Assembly: GCA_019348445.1 (NCBI GenBank)
Contig: JAHWJK010000099.1
Coordinates: forward strand, 1-5,855
Reading direction: 5' to 3'
Length of the DNA stretch: 5,855 nt
DNA from: Actinomycetota bacterium
Lineage (GTDB): Bacteria > Actinomycetota > CADDZG01 > WHSQ01
Shown: positions 5,256-5,855 of the stretch, one piece after another
Layout: each line of letters starts with the position of its first letter
Position numbering within the stretch: position 1 is the stretch's first letter
Made by a program: the position numbers and the translations under genes
Notes under the pieces: generated by a model
Told to the model about the DNA's origin: nothing
Databases searched by the model: none
What the model saw: only the letters and a program-made list of their open reading frames with translations

Positions 5256-5855
5256 CTATTTCTCGATCGGGACTCCGACCAGGCTCCCGTATTCGGTCCA
5301 CGAACCGTCGTAGTTCTTGACCTTGTCGTAACCGAGCAGTTCGGCGAGCACGAACCACGAGTGTGACGATCGCTCACCGATGCGGCAGTAGGTCACGACG
5401 TCCTTGTCCGGCGTGATCCCTTCCTCCGCGTACAACTTCTCGAGCTCGTCGCGACTCTTGAACGTCCCGTCTTCGTTGACCGCCTTCGACCACGTGATGT
5501 TGCTCGCGCCGGGGATGTGACCGGGAACCTGAGCCTGCTCCTGCGGAAGGTGCGGCGGAGCGAGTAGCTCGCCGCGGAATTCCTCGGGAGACCGGACGTC
5601 GACCCACGCATTACTGGTGTCCTGAGCGCGTTGGATCACTTCCTCGCGGAAGGCGCGCAGCTCGGGGCGCTCGGGACCGATCTCGAACGTCGTGGGAGCG
5701 AGGTTCGGCTCGTCCTGGGTCAACAGTCGCGATTCCAGCTCCCACTTCTTCCGCCCGCCGTTCAAGAGCTTGACGTTCTCGACGCCGCGGTATTTGAAGA
5801 GCCAGTAGGCGTACGCGGCGAACCAGTTGTTGTTGCCGCTGTAGAGAACGATCGT
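5256..5855 (-). CDS. Thiosulfate sulfurtransferase (two-domain rhodanese), N-terminus outside window
   Basis: The frame is open to the window edge, giving the last 199 residues of a protein that is probably about 280 long. It transfers sulfane sulfur from thiosulfate (or a persulfide) to cyanide or thiol acceptors. The visible start, TIVLYSGNNNWFAAYAYWLF (1-20), and the following NGGRKKWE are the end of the non-catalytic N-terminal rhodanese domain. The C-terminal domain shows WVDVRSPEEFRGE (84-96), GHIPGASNI (112-120) and the active-site loop YCRIGERSSHSW with catalytic Cys157 (codon 5387-5385), then NYDGSWTEYG near 181-190. The CRIGERS loop matches the CysA-type thiosulfate sulfurtransferases of mycobacteria rather than the CGSGVT loop of 3-mercaptopyruvate enzymes. 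TTG 5765 falls within the conserved first domain and is not a credible start. The carrier gene follows after 76 nt on the same strand, so the rhodanese may feed sulfur to it or to ThiI. Confidence 0.93.
   Translation of the reverse strand, partial: TIVLYSGNNNWFAAYAYWLFKYRGVENVKLLNGGRKKWELESRLLTQDEPNLAPTTFEIGPERPELRAFREEVIQRAQDTSNAWVDVRSPEEFRGELLAPPHLPQEQAQVPGHIPGASNITWSKAVNEDGTFKSRDELEKLYAEEGITPDKDVVTYCRIGERSSHSWFVLAELLGYDKVKNYDGSWTEYGSLVGVPIEK

Noticed and set aside
5256..5765. Rhodanese as a complete 169-residue protein starting at TTG 5765
   Set aside because: The frame remains open to the window edge and the upstream 30 codons encode conserved N-terminal rhodanese-domain sequence, so the start lies outside.

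Overview
The window is GC-rich, with G/C-ending codons, GTG starts and compact gene packing. Together with an ECF sigma factor paired with a non-zinc membrane anti-sigma-like protein, and a rhodanese whose active-site loop (CRIGERSSH) resembles mycobacterial CysA, this points to a high-GC actinobacterium (Actinomycetota). The class cannot be fixed from this sequence; a less-studied environmental lineage is plausible.

Layout: two plus-strand genes occupy the left end: a stand-alone Lrp/AsnC ligand-binding (RAM) domain protein (57-347) and, 8 nt later, a tRNA 4-thiouridine synthetase ThiI without a rhodanese domain (356-1543). They converge on a minus-strand block across a 67-nt gap that holds a strong nested hairpin (1554-1589). 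Reading right to left, the minus-strand block contains: the C-terminal part of a two-domain thiosulfate sulfurtransferase (5855-5256, running off the window); a 76-nt gap with a long imperfect stem enclosing a GC hairpin; a small MoaD/ThiS-like sulfur carrier (5173 or 5179 to 4919); an aldehyde dehydrogenase overlapping it by 8 nt (4926-3307); a 92-nt gap with a candidate FliA/WhiG-type promoter; an ECF sigma factor (3214-2657); and, in an ATGA overlap, a single-pass membrane protein with a repetitive low-complexity outer domain (2660-1611), the likely anti-sigma factor.

How the genes may work together: three encode sulfur-transfer functions (ThiI, a ubiquitin-fold sulfur carrier, a rhodanese), so the two operons may draw on the same persulfide pool; this is inference from co-location. 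The sigma/anti-sigma pair looks like a self-contained signalling module.

No new defence or mobile system is evident. The points that most merit a second look are the anti-sigma-like protein with three 23-residue repeats, the residues that follow the Gly-Gly of the sulfur carrier and are encoded by the next gene's ribosome binding site, the Thr/Lys/Arg tail on the aldehyde dehydrogenase, and the GCCGATAA promoter-like site ahead of the sigma gene. No tRNA, rRNA, CRISPR array, insertion sequence or attachment site was seen.
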